64,000 nt of DNA, taken from NCBI GenBank assembly GCA_913774355.1, contig CAJYGB010000022.1, positions 186,001-250,000 on the forward strand. Reading direction: 5' to 3'. The DNA comes from an uncultured Chryseobacterium sp. Its GTDB lineage: Bacteria; Bacteroidota; Bacteroidia; Flavobacteriales; Weeksellaceae. The notes under the pieces are model-generated. The model saw only the letters and a program-made list of their open reading frames with translations, made no database searches and was not told the DNA's origin. Positions within the stretch are counted from its first letter, which is position 1. Each line of letters starts with the position of its first letter. The translations under genes and the position numbers were made by a program. This document shows positions 25,330 to 34,766 of this stretch, piece after piece.

Positions 25330-28125
25330 ATGAAAAAACAAATCCACAAGAGCATTATGCTGCTTGCCTTGTTTTCCGCTGGCTTCGCATTCGCACAAAG
25401 CCAGGTTCTAGAAGGTAGGGTATTGGACGAGAAAGACAATACGCCAATTGAAGGCGTAAAAGTAAAGGTAAATGATCAGGAGGTTACTACTGATATTTCC
25501 GGAAACTACTCTCTGAGCCTACCACCGGGCACCAATTACGTAATCACCGTAACTTCCAATGGCTACAACAGAAAAGAAATAAGCGAGGTCGTAGTAAAAA
25601 GCGACACCAATACTCATCTTGACATTGTTCTTGATAAGCCTGTTTCTACCAAAGAAAAGCAGATCGAAGGCGTTGTGATTAAATCGAACGCCCGAAAGGA
25701 AACGATTGCCTCTACTATCGGCTTGCAGAGAAACTCCGGTGTTGTTTCCCAGGTAATCGGTGTTGAAGCCATTAAAAGAAGTCCGGACAGAAATACGGGG
25801 GAAGTTCTGAAAAGAGTTTCCGGGGTAAGTTTGTTCGACGGAAAATATATTGTGGTAAGAGGTCTTTCAGACCGTTATAACCAGGCGATGCTTAACGGGA
25901 TTCAGTTATCCAGTACAGAACCTGACAGAAAAACCTTCTCTTTCGACCTTTTCCCGGCAAACGTTATCGAAACCCTTGTCATCAACAAAACATTCATCCC
26001 TGAATACAGTGGAGAGTGGGGAGGCGGATTGATCCAGGTAAATACTAAAGATATTCCTAACAAAAACTTTTTCAACGTGCAGTTGGGTGTGGGAGGAAAC
26101 TCCATCACGATGGGCCAGGAGTTTAAAATGCAGAAAGGCGGAAAATGGGATTTTCTCGGAATTGACGACGGTTCCCGAAAACTTCCTGAAGGAATGCCTG
26201 CTAAAAATGCATTCAGCCTTCTGAGCGAAGCCGATAAAACGGAATTCGGAAAAAAATACGTTAAAAACCTGGGCTATAACTCCAACGGTTTTCCTGAGAA
26301 TGTAAGCTTACAGCTTGACGGAGGCTTCAATACCAAACTTTTCGGAAAAGATTTAGGAGTGATTGCCGTTTTAAACTACAGCAACAATAAAAGAAGGATC
26401 GAAACACGAAACAGCTTCTTTACCATCAACGGACCACTGGCTGATACAAACTTCGATTATTATACTGAAAAATACCAGAATGATGTTATCTTAGGCGGAT
26501 TGCTTAACCTGACCTTAAAGCTCAATACCAATAATAAGATTTCCCTGAAAAACATCATCACCAACAATACGGTGAACCACATGTCTTTCAGGACCGGTAA
26601 GGATTTTGAGTTTGATCCGATCAACGGTACGAATATCATTGCGAGAGAAATCGGTTTCAAAGAAACAACTTTCTATAATTCAACATTAAACGGTACACAT
26701 AAAATTGACGCTCTGGGAGGTCTTACTTTCAACTGGTACGGAAGTTTCGGTATTCTTGATCAATATATTCCATTGTTGCAGCGTCTGCAGTACAACCAGT
26801 ATCCTGATATGAACGGAAGCCCTTATCTGGCCCTTATATCCAACGGACTTTCCCAGAAATCAGGAAGCGTATTCTACTCTACACTAAGCGATTATTTATA
26901 TAATGCCGGCGGAGATGTATCCAAAACTTTTGAGATGTTCGGACAGAAGCAGACCATCAAAGGAGGATACCTTTTCCAGGTGAAAGACAGGATTTATAAT
27001 TCCAGACCCTTCTCCGTAAGGCTGGCATCCTATAACCAGGGATTGCTTTCGCAGCCGTTTGAAACAATTTTCAGTCCTGATAATTTCGGAACGGGCGGCA
27101 ATAAATTCACTTTCGACGAGATTGCAGGAAACCAATACCGATACATTGCCAATACGATCCTAAATGCCGGATATCTGCAGTTCGACAGCAATATTACCTC
27201 ATGGTTCAGAGCGGTTTGGGGACTTAGGGTTGAAAACTTTGACCAGTTGGTGGGAAGCACCAAAAGAAGCGATGACCGTTTCGTTAATACTAAAGTGACG
27301 GATTTCCTACCCGCTTTAAACATGACGTTCAAGCTCACAAACAATATGAATTTAAGGGTTGCCGGTTCACAAACCGTTGTAAGACCGGAATTCAGAGAGG
27401 TTTCGCCTTTGGCATATTATGATTTTGATTTAGGTGCTACGGTAATCGGGAATAAATATATCCAGAGAACCAAAATCACCAATGCCGATGTACGATGGGA
27501 ATGGTATCCTAGAAATGGAGAAATACTTTCCTTTGCCGGTTTCTATAAAAACTTTAAAAATCCTATTGAATTATACTTTAACCAGTCGGGTGTAGGAACC
27601 AGTAATACCTTCAACTACCTGAACGTAGATAAAGCGGATGCCTACGGAGCAGAATTGGAGTTCAGAAAAAAACTTGATTTCTTCAGCGCTCTTAAAAACT
27701 TCACGCTGGGCGGTAACTTTGCCCTTATCAAAAACAGGGTAACCGATGCAGAAACGAATGTAGACCGGCCGATGCAGGGACAGTCTCCTTATACGGTAAA
27801 CGTAAGCCTTCAGTATGATACGGAAAAATCCGGATGGTCTTCTACCGTACTTTTCAACATGATCGGAAGAAGAATCCTGTATGTAGGAAACGATCAGGTT
27901 CCGCCAATCTGGGAAAATCCGAGACCGCTTCTGGATTTCCAGGTCGCTAAAAAAGTTTTACAGAATAAGGGAGAGATCAAACTGAACATTTCCGATATCC
28001 TGAACCGACATGCGAAATTTTATCACGATCTGAACAATAACAAGAAATACGATAGTGCCGATGCACTGGCTATCGACCGGGTAACGGGAACTAACATCAG
28101 CCTTACTTTCGGATACAGCTTTTAA
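25330..28125 (+). CDS. TonB-dependent outer-membrane receptor
   Basis: About 931 residues from MKKQIHKSIMLL; the longer frame adds 11 residues before the signal peptide and is not used. After the signal peptide (about 1-23) comes a carboxypeptidase-regulatory-like beta-sandwich (24-112), then the plug (VVSQVIGVEAIKRSPDRNTG, RGLSDRYNQAMLNG) and a 22-strand barrel ending in LTFGYSF. It imports a ligand over the outer membrane using TonB energy. The ligand is unknown; the divergent PhoBR-like pair and the following lipoprotein genes suggest a phosphorus-related substrate. The lipoprotein gene starts 43 bases later. Confidence 0.93.
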   Translation: MKKQIHKSIMLLALFSAGFAFAQSQVLEGRVLDEKDNTPIEGVKVKVNDQEVTTDISGNYSLSLPPGTNYVITVTSNGYNRKEISEVVVKSDTNTHLDIVLDKPVSTKEKQIEGVVIKSNARKETIASTIGLQRNSGVVSQVIGVEAIKRSPDRNTGEVLKRVSGVSLFDGKYIVVRGLSDRYNQAMLNGIQLSSTEPDRKTFSFDLFPANVIETLVINKTFIPEYSGEWGGGLIQVNTKDIPNKNFFNVQLGVGGNSITMGQEFKMQKGGKWDFLGIDDGSRKLPEGMPAKNAFSLLSEADKTEFGKKYVKNLGYNSNGFPENVSLQLDGGFNTKLFGKDLGVIAVLNYSNNKRRIETRNSFFTINGPLADTNFDYYTEKYQNDVILGGLLNLTLKLNTNNKISLKNIITNNTVNHMSFRTGKDFEFDPINGTNIIAREIGFKETTFYNSTLNGTHKIDALGGLTFNWYGSFGILDQYIPLLQRLQYNQYPDMNGSPYLALISNGLSQKSGSVFYSTLSDYLYNAGGDVSKTFEMFGQKQTIKGGYLFQVKDRIYNSRPFSVRLASYNQGLLSQPFETIFSPDNFGTGGNKFTFDEIAGNQYRYIANTILNAGYLQFDSNITSWFRAVWGLRVENFDQLVGSTKRSDDRFVNTKVTDFLPALNMTFKLTNNMNLRVAGSQTVVRPEFREVSPLAYYDFDLGATVIGNKYIQRTKITNADVRWEWYPRNGEILSFAGFYKNFKNPIELYFNQSGVGTSNTFNYLNVDKADAYGAELEFRKKLDFFSALKNFTLGGNFALIKNRVTDAETNVDRPMQGQSPYTVNVSLQYDTEKSGWSSTVLFNMIGRRILYVGNDQVPPIWENPRPLLDFQVAKKVLQNKGEIKLNISDILNRHAKFYHDLNNNKKYDSADALAIDRVTGTNISLTFGYSF

Positions 28126-28168
28126 TTAAAATCAATCAATTATCTAATAAAAAATAAGTCTTTATATC

Positions 28169-29593
28169 ATGAAAAAATTTGTTTTACACGCTTTAATGCT
28201 TGGTACTCTGGCCACTACTCTAACGGCATGCAGAAATATCGAGGAAGACGGGGAAACTATCGTACAGAACGGAAACTCCGGTACCGGAACGACTGATAAC
28301 CTGATCCTTTCCGGAAAGATTACTTCAAATCTTACGCTTAAAGCCAACAACACGTATAAGTTAAGAGGATTAGTATATGTAACGAACGGTGCTACCTTAA
28401 CTATTGAACCGGGAACCAAAATCGTTGGTGAAGCTGACAAAAACGGTGCCCTGATCATTACCAGAGGAAGTAAAATTATGGCTGAAGGTACTGCCAGCAA
28501 CCCGATTATTTTCACTTCAGAAAAACCAAGCCCGAAAAGAGGCGACTGGGCAGGATTGGTAATCCTTGGAGCTGCTCCTACCAATGCTTCCTTCAACGGA
28601 CAGGCCGGTGTAGGTGAAATCGAAGGTGGAATCAACAATACCGAAGGACTTGGTCTTTACGGAGGTTCCAATGCAGCGGACAACAGCGGCGTACTAAAAT
28701 ATGTAAGAGTGGAATATGCAGGATATGCATTTTTACCGGATAAAGAGATCAACGGAATCACTTTCGGTGGTGTCGGTAACGGAACTACAGTAGATTACGT
28801 ACAGGTTTCTTATGCAAACGACGACAGTTTCGAGTGGTTCGGAGGAACGGTAAACTGTTCTCACCTTATTGCTTACAAAGGTCTTGATGACGATTTCGAT
28901 ACCGATAACGGATTTGCAGGAAAAATTCAGTTCGGTATTGCGGTAAGAGACTCTCAGGTTGCTGACGTTTCAGGATCGAATGCCTTTGAATCTGATAATG
29001 ATGCCAACGGGTCTTCTTTGACGCCTCAGACTTCTGCTACGTTCTCGAACATGACAATTATCGGCCCGATTAATTCTTCCAGTGCAGGTACAAACTCAGG
29101 TACGATCAATTCATTATTCCAGAATGCATTGCAGATCAGAAGAAACTCTTCGATTTCCATATTCAATTCTGTTTTCACAGGTTATCCGGTAGGGTTGTTT
29201 ATCGATGCTACAAAAGGTACGCCTACAGATAATAACATCGGAAATTCCAGTCTTGTATTCCAGAACAATATTTTGGCAGGTAACACCACTCCTTTAAAAT
29301 ACGGAGCGTCTACTTCTTCAGCTACAGGTTATACCCTTACCGATCTTACGAACTGGTATACAGCAAACGGAAATTCTACTCTGACCTATACTGCTGACGT
29401 AAAATTAACAAACGCATGGGCTCCGGCAGGAACCACACCAAACTTCTCTCCTGCTTCAGGTTCTGCTTTACTGACAGGCGGAGTCTTCACCAATGCTAAA
29501 TTAACAAGCTGGTTTACGCCTGTAACCTACAGAGGAGCTGTAAAAGATGCTACCGATACCTGGTATGCCGGTTGGACCAACTACAACCTATAA
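28169..29593 (+). CDS. Surface lipoprotein with parallel-beta-helix-like repeats (paralogue 1)
   Basis: 474 residues. The lipobox is LTAC (C21) followed by RNIEED, an acidic start of the kind that directs Bacteroidota lipoproteins to the surface. The body has the common pattern of G-D-W-A-G-L-V-I-L-G-x-A-P, GGSNAADNSGVLKYVRVEYA and SYANDDSFEWFGG, a repeating beta structure like right-handed beta-helices. It probably forms a complex with the upstream receptor, as SusD-like or other lipoproteins do. The function is not known. Its paralogue at 29782 lies behind a terminator. Confidence 0.85.
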   Translation: MKKFVLHALMLGTLATTLTACRNIEEDGETIVQNGNSGTGTTDNLILSGKITSNLTLKANNTYKLRGLVYVTNGATLTIEPGTKIVGEADKNGALIITRGSKIMAEGTASNPIIFTSEKPSPKRGDWAGLVILGAAPTNASFNGQAGVGEIEGGINNTEGLGLYGGSNAADNSGVLKYVRVEYAGYAFLPDKEINGITFGGVGNGTTVDYVQVSYANDDSFEWFGGTVNCSHLIAYKGLDDDFDTDNGFAGKIQFGIAVRDSQVADVSGSNAFESDNDANGSSLTPQTSATFSNMTIIGPINSSSAGTNSGTINSLFQNALQIRRNSSISIFNSVFTGYPVGLFIDATKGTPTDNNIGNSSLVFQNNILAGNTTPLKYGASTSSATGYTLTDLTNWYTANGNSTLTYTADVKLTNAWAPAGTTPNFSPASGSALLTGGVFTNAKLTSWFTPVTYRGAVKDATDTWYAGWTNYNL

Positions 29594-29622
29594 TCAGTAA
29601 TTAGTTTCTTCATATTAAATTT

Positions 29623-29660
29623 AAAACGGCCTTGGAAAAATTTTCCAAGGCCGTTTTGTT
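29623..29660 (+). terminator. Strong terminator between the two lipoprotein genes
   Basis: A 17-base perfect stem (aaaacggccttggaaaa and its complement) with a minimal loop, ending in TTTTG. Confidence 0.9.
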
Positions 29661-29781
29661 TGTACAATTGCCCGTCTTTTTACAGAATAGTATTGGGAAA
29701 ATACCCGGAAAAATGGTAATTTGGTCTTTTAAAAAAGACTTTATCTTAAATATCTGAAATAAAGAAGTAATCTGAAATACT

Positions 29782-30948
29782 ATGAAGAAAAATTGTTTAT
29801 CTATATTCGCAGCAGTCCTGATCTTCGGTTCTGCATTTGTCATAAATTCATGCAGCAAAGAGGATGACGAGATTGCAACCACTGCCGTTGTAGGCATTGC
29901 GCAGGATCCCAACAATTTTAAAGGTGATGTGAACAGCGGGCAGGTGGTTACCCTTGACCCTACCAAAGTATACGTCCTGAACGGTACGGTAAAAGTAAAA
30001 GACGGCGGAAAACTGGTTATTCCCGCAGGAACAAGAATTGTGGCCACGGCCGGAGCTTCATCCTATGTTCTTGTAGAACAGGGCGGGCAGATCTACGCTA
30101 ACGGGACCCCCGCTTCCCCGGTTTCCTTTACCTCATCGGCAGCCACCACAGGAACATGGGGCGGCGTCATTATTTGTGGAAAGGCGCCGATCAATACTGG
30201 AGCGACAAGTATTTCCGAAATCGCAGCTGCAACTTACGGAGGAACTTCAGCGGCAGATAACTCGGGATCATTAACTTATGTACGGATTGAAAATGCAGGA
30301 ATCAATTTCTCTACAACAGTGAAATTCAACGGCCTTTCTCTGTTTGGAGTAGGAAGCGGAACCAAAGTGGAAAACATCGCTGTAATCAGCGGTGCGGAAG
30401 ATGGAATCCAGCTGTACGGAGGCTCAGTAAATGTTACCAATATTGTTTCCGTAGGCAATGATGATGACGCTTTCGTCTGGACCGACGGATGGATCGGGAC
30501 TGCCAATTCCGTCTTTACCCAAAGAAAGACCAATGGTACAGGAAATACAGGGATCAAAGGCATGAACAATGCTTCTAACTCCTCCGCAACTCCGGTTTCC
30601 AGCCCTATCCTTAAAAACATCACCCTGCTTGGCGGAACCTCGGGAGAATCCAACGCCATCAGTTTATCTTCAGGCACGTACGCAAGCTTCGACAACGTGG
30701 TGGTTTCCAACTGGGCCAAAGGGTTCAGCCTCACCGGAGACGCCACCGTCACTTACCTGAACGGACAAAGTAAAATCACCAACGTGTTTTTCGATACGAA
30801 TGTAACAGGTAAAGTTACAGCTACCTCAACCTCAGGAGCCACTGTCACCCTGCTCAGCAACACTTACACTGAAAAATCTGATGCTACCGGTGCCGGAAAT
30901 AAGATGGGAAATCCGGCTTGGGCGATTGGGTGGTCTGGGTTGCTGTAA
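29782..30948 (+). CDS. Surface lipoprotein with beta-helix-like repeats (paralogue 2)
   Basis: 388 residues. The lipobox is VINSC (C24), followed by SKEDDE, an acidic surface-export-like signal. It shares with the preceding gene the blocks TWGGVIICGKAPINTG, YGGTSAADNSGSLTYVRIEN, SGAEDGIQLYGGSVN and NDDDAFVWTDGW, so the two are paralogues, this one about 85 residues shorter. It is cut off from the first by a strong terminator, so it has its own or read-through transcription. It may be an alternative partner of the same receptor. Confidence 0.83.
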   Translation: MKKNCLSIFAAVLIFGSAFVINSCSKEDDEIATTAVVGIAQDPNNFKGDVNSGQVVTLDPTKVYVLNGTVKVKDGGKLVIPAGTRIVATAGASSYVLVEQGGQIYANGTPASPVSFTSSAATTGTWGGVIICGKAPINTGATSISEIAAATYGGTSAADNSGSLTYVRIENAGINFSTTVKFNGLSLFGVGSGTKVENIAVISGAEDGIQLYGGSVNVTNIVSVGNDDDAFVWTDGWIGTANSVFTQRKTNGTGNTGIKGMNNASNSSATPVSSPILKNITLLGGTSGESNAISLSSGTYASFDNVVVSNWAKGFSLTGDATVTYLNGQSKITNVFFDTNVTGKVTATSTSGATVTLLSNTYTEKSDATGAGNKMGNPAWAIGWSGLL

Positions 30949-31032
30949 ATATATGTAAACACTGTACGACCTTATTGATACTTACATAAGGGATTTTAAA
31001 ACTCGTAAAACTTTTTCTAATTTATAAAACAC

Positions 31033-31064
31033 AGAACCCACCACTTTGCGGTGGGTTCTTTATT
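31033..31064. terminator. Terminator after the second lipoprotein gene
   Basis: Perfect 10-base stem agaacccacc / ggtgggttct with a 7-base loop, followed by TTTATT. It may also serve the convergent immunity gene. Confidence 0.85.
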
Positions 31065-31099
31065 ATTGCTCACGGATTATAAATCCGCGAGAGCGGGTT

Positions 31100-31375
31100 T
31101 TATTCTTGTATTTTTTGAATAATTTCAACTAGTTCATTGTATATACTTTCTCTCTCTTTTTCAATTATTTCTCCTGTGTCATATTTTTCAATAATAATAT
31201 TGTATTTATTAGTTTTATCATAATTAAAAGTCGATATGTAGATCAAAGCAGTTCCTACTTGAATACCTATTGCTGTAATATCCGCTTCCCAAAAATCAAC
31301 GATTTTATAGTCTTGAAGTGATTCTTGTTTTAATCTTAAAAGTAATTCGTTTATCTCAGTATTTTTATTCTCCAT
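31100..31375 (-). CDS. Probable immunity protein of the Rhs toxin
   Basis: 91 residues, MENKNTEINELLLRLKQESL at the start. It is acidic and mixed alpha/beta, with IQVGTALIYISTFNYDKT in the middle and a helical end. No family is recognised. Its ATG overlaps the toxin tip's stop codon by one base (TAATG), and it is the next gene after an Rhs tip, the standard place of the cognate immunity gene. The role is inferred from that place. It remains intact although the toxin tip is cut off. Confidence 0.7.
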   Translation of the reverse strand: MENKNTEINELLLRLKQESLQDYKIVDFWEADITAIGIQVGTALIYISTFNYDKTNKYNIIIEKYDTGEIIEKERESIYNELVEIIQKIQE

Positions 31376-31821
31376 TATTTTAAAAATCTACTATCTGTTA
31401 ATAATTTTCGGACAGTTGTATTACCACTTTGTAAAGCTTCTTTTACCGTACTATCTAAATATTCTGCAGGGAAAACAGCTTTTATACTACCTTTTCTATG
31501 AGTTGATATAAATTCCTGTACTGTGTTATCTACATTTTCCAGTATACTTATAGTAGTAGGACTACTTATATTTAATTTAAGTAATTTTGCTAATTTCAAG
31601 AATTTTCCTCCAAGATTACCCATTTTCGCAATATTCCCAATCTTTCCTTTTCTTAGATTAACTAATAAAATGGCTGTTGCAATAACAGTTTCTTCTCCAT
31701 TTTCACCTTCGCCAATTGAACTGAAAGAGTCTGATAAAAGGTTTGGAACGTCCATAATTAATTTTCCCACACCTTGTATGTCACTTAGCACTCCTTTTCC
31801 GTAACCATATCGATCTCTAAG
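31375..31821 (-). pseudogene. Rhs C-terminal toxin tip, separated from the core by an amber codon
   Basis: This stretch stays in the same frame as the Rhs core after its TAG stop and reads LRDRYGYGKGVLSDIQGVGK and onward for about 148 codons. A GTG at 31791 could start a shorter product of 138 residues. The end, SIKAVFPAEYLDSTVKEALQ then VRKLLTDSRFLK, has the form of a polymorphic-toxin tail I remember from several nuclease-type tips, without a firm family name. Rhs tips are normally continuous with the core. A GAG-to-TAG change would give ESAELRDRYG. The tip is thus likely silent unless read through or started internally. Confidence 0.7.
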
Positions 31822-34761
31822 CTACGCGCTTTCTTCTGGAGTATTTGGTCTAATTGGTGCTATTAATGATAATGTTTCTTTAATGTCTATTTGGGAAATA
31901 ATATCTGCGGCTTTATATGTAAATTTTTTAACCCCAGTTATTACAATCTCTTCTATAGATTGTCCGCCTTTAGGACCATATATTTTTTTAGGATCTGGAT
32001 CTTCTCCAATCATTCCAGTTGGATCATTAAATCTAATTGGGTTTCCGTAAACATAAGAATAAGGGCTATACGTGAATTGTAATTCACTTAATGGATCATG
32101 CACTCCCAATCTTCCGATATCCGCCATATAGAACCTTACCCCATAATCATACATTCCTATCTCCGTTTGCAGCTCCTTTCCGTTGTACTTGTAATTGTAT
32201 TCCGGGTTTCCTGCCAACTCATTGTATCCTCCATGCTTCAGCCCAAACGGATAATAATTGTTTTCTTCAAGAACTTCTACGCTGCTGCCGTTGTTAAAAT
32301 AACTCAGTCTTACATTTCCCAAATGATCGGTGTAATTGTAAATATACTTATTTTGCTGGAAATCAAAATAACCTTCTGAAGTGGGAACAAATTGCAGGAA
32401 ATTGCTTGAATCATCACCCGCTGCGATCAACGATGCATTATACTGGAACCCGTCCAGGTAATCCGTATTGGTACTGAGAGAAAATCTCCCTGAAATGCCT
32501 TTTCCAACCTTTACACCATCAGCCCTGTAGGTATAAGTGATGGTCTGTTTAGACCTTCCGCTTCCTGTAGTAAACAGCTTGGGTAGATTTAAATGATTGT
32601 ACTCAATAGTAGTGATATTCTTATCCAGCTGGCTTATCATACTGCCATTGGAATCATAAGTAATGGTATTTTGTAAGGCATTGTATCCTGAAGCATTATT
32701 GCTCACACCGGAAGGAAGGGTGATCTTATCAAGACGGTTCCCGGTGTAATTATACACCAGATCATCAATCAATTCCGGTGTTGTGCCTGAATAAGGTTTG
32801 GAGAATCTTTTCAGGGTAAGGATATTGCCATTCAGATCATAGGTGAGCTGTTCGTTATAATTATTGTTGTTGATCACTGATGATCCCGGTTCGGAGTACA
32901 TTCCCTGCTGAAGCCTGTTAAGTTTATCATACGTAAAAGAATACCTTCTTTTATTGTCATTGGCTACAGTAGAGGTTTTCCAGTCGATCTCAGCGATGTT
33001 CCCATTAAACCTGCCGGGAGCAAGACCTGAATTTTCAGGATTGTTGTACTTCATAGCATAACCAAAAAAGTCACTGCCCAGATTATCCGGATCATTGATC
33101 TGTGTCATCCAGCCCCGGATGTTATACTGGTAATCCACCGTCTGAAGACCGTTGCCTAAAACTGTTCCGCCTACTTTTTTACTTTGCAGCTGCGAAAGTT
33201 CATTGTAGGTATTCTGTGCCAGAATTTCTACAGGGTTGTTGTCTACCTTATGCCGGTGTACCAAAAGCCGGTTCTGTCCATCATATTCAAATGTTTCGGT
33301 AATCACTCTTTCGGTATCAGTAGCGAGCCTTTTATGCTGTGTCAGAATAATATTCGGGACACCTGAAAAATCCAGCCTTTTTTCGATATTGGTATATCCT
33401 CCCAGATGGTTTTGAGCATACTCCCTGATGAGTCTTCCTTTCAGGTCATAATACATGTATTTTTTTGTCCAGTGGTCATCTTCTATATTCTTTACAAAAC
33501 TGGATACGGGAAGACCTTTTGTGCTTACGCCATACTGCTGTGCATTCGATGGCAACACCACCTGGTCATATACCATGGTAGGAAAAGGATCGCCCGGCAA
33601 ATATGAATCGTAATAATTGACAGACAATATGCTTTCTATATTTTGAGGGTATGCTGTATTGGCATAATAGATCTGTAATCCACTCTGAGTGTAGGATCCG
33701 TAGGTTTCCGTATTTACCCCATACGTGTTCGTAATCCACGTCTGTACTGCGTTGCGGTCTCCATTATCAATTGAAATACCTGTATATAATACTCTTCCAA
33801 ACTTATCATACTTTGTAAAAAACCACTTGTTTAAAAGTTTCTGATTGGCATCCTGTGTTGCCACCAATCGGTCTGCTTTATCGTACACCATATATTCCCA
33901 GCCTTTCCCGGGAAGTTTCTTTTCGACAAGCCTTCCCCTGCCATCATATTTATACTGATAGCAAAGCTCCCCAAGCACCGTGTTGGGATCTGCTTCCACA
34001 GCAGCTTTCGGGGAAATGACAAAAGCCAGCTGGTTGTATTCGTTGTAGACATAGTAGGTATCCGCCTTCTCGGTATCATTAATAATTTTTCTGACCAAAA
34101 GAACCTGCCCTTCCCCGTTTTTGAACTCGATGGTGACATTCCCGTCTTCGTCGGTAACGGTATTTTTATACAGCTGCGCCGTCCCGTAATTTGTACTCTG
34201 GTTGAGCACCGAACTGGTGGCACCATTCACCCAAGTGGTAACGGTAGTGTATTTTTTAACGGCATCACCGGTTGTATTGGCATTATACCCGAACTGTACC
34301 GGCTTGGTATCCCACGCCATGCCCACCTGCTTCTGCTGAAGGATCCGGTCCAAAGGTGAGTTTTCCAGGATTTTTTCTGAAAAAGGACTTTCGTTCGCAT
34401 AGATTCCGGTGGGGTCCCCTACAGGAAAATATCCGGAATTTTGCTGGGAGTAGATGGCTCCGTTATTTGTTCCCTGCTGGGGAACAGGAAGGTAATCCAG
34501 GACCTGTCTTCCGAATCCGTCATATAAAATAGGTGTTACCACGTCTTTTCCTTGTGGAGACGCTTTAACATTCACAATCTGCTTGGGCCGTCCCAGCCCA
34601 TCGAAATACTGAACGGTCTCAATCTGTTTGGCTGTAGAGCTTGAGGAGGTGACCGGTTCCAGATATGTCCTGCTCTGGATATAGTTTTCTGTAGAAGTAA
34701 GCTGTGCCTGCACAAATCCTGATAAAAGGATCGTACTTATCGGAATTAATATCTTTTTCAT
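31822..34761 (-). CDS. Rhs repeat protein with DUF6443 N-terminus (truncated by amber stop)
   Basis: 979 residues. A signal peptide ends near SGFVQAQ. A DUF6443-like domain follows (residues 20-160, with VQYFDGLGRPKQIVNVKASP). YD repeats make up the centre. The Rhs core motif is near 850-930 (YTDHLGNVRLSYFNN, YPFGLKHGGYN, YDYGVRFYMADIGRLGVHDP, YVYGNPIRFNDPTG). The core should form a cage around a toxic tip and cleave it after the last motif. The frame stops by TAG 46 codons after the core, with the tip continuing in frame. It lies 5 bases after the YD-type gene, so they form an operon. Confidence 0.9.
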   Translation of the reverse strand: MKKILIPISTILLSGFVQAQLTSTENYIQSRTYLEPVTSSSSTAKQIETVQYFDGLGRPKQIVNVKASPQGKDVVTPILYDGFGRQVLDYLPVPQQGTNNGAIYSQQNSGYFPVGDPTGIYANESPFSEKILENSPLDRILQQKQVGMAWDTKPVQFGYNANTTGDAVKKYTTVTTWVNGATSSVLNQSTNYGTAQLYKNTVTDEDGNVTIEFKNGEGQVLLVRKIINDTEKADTYYVYNEYNQLAFVISPKAAVEADPNTVLGELCYQYKYDGRGRLVEKKLPGKGWEYMVYDKADRLVATQDANQKLLNKWFFTKYDKFGRVLYTGISIDNGDRNAVQTWITNTYGVNTETYGSYTQSGLQIYYANTAYPQNIESILSVNYYDSYLPGDPFPTMVYDQVVLPSNAQQYGVSTKGLPVSSFVKNIEDDHWTKKYMYYDLKGRLIREYAQNHLGGYTNIEKRLDFSGVPNIILTQHKRLATDTERVITETFEYDGQNRLLVHRHKVDNNPVEILAQNTYNELSQLQSKKVGGTVLGNGLQTVDYQYNIRGWMTQINDPDNLGSDFFGYAMKYNNPENSGLAPGRFNGNIAEIDWKTSTVANDNKRRYSFTYDKLNRLQQGMYSEPGSSVINNNNYNEQLTYDLNGNILTLKRFSKPYSGTTPELIDDLVYNYTGNRLDKITLPSGVSNNASGYNALQNTITYDSNGSMISQLDKNITTIEYNHLNLPKLFTTGSGRSKQTITYTYRADGVKVGKGISGRFSLSTNTDYLDGFQYNASLIAAGDDSSNFLQFVPTSEGYFDFQQNKYIYNYTDHLGNVRLSYFNNGSSVEVLEENNYYPFGLKHGGYNELAGNPEYNYKYNGKELQTEIGMYDYGVRFYMADIGRLGVHDPLSELQFTYSPYSYVYGNPIRFNDPTGMIGEDPDPKKIYGPKGGQSIEEIVITGVKKFTYKAADIISQIDIKETLSLIAPIRPNTPEESA

Positions 34762-34766
34762 CGGTA

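Noticed and set aside
28162..28638. Minus-strand frame of 158 codons (and 30276-30752)
   Set aside because: Both are antisense to the lipoprotein genes, rich in Ser/Pro/Leu without any domain; shadows of Gly/Thr-rich coding DNA.
31822..31824. Amber codon as pyrrolysine or as sign of a changed genetic code
   Set aside because: No related translation genes are in view and many other genes in the window end normally; a point mutation or readthrough is simpler.
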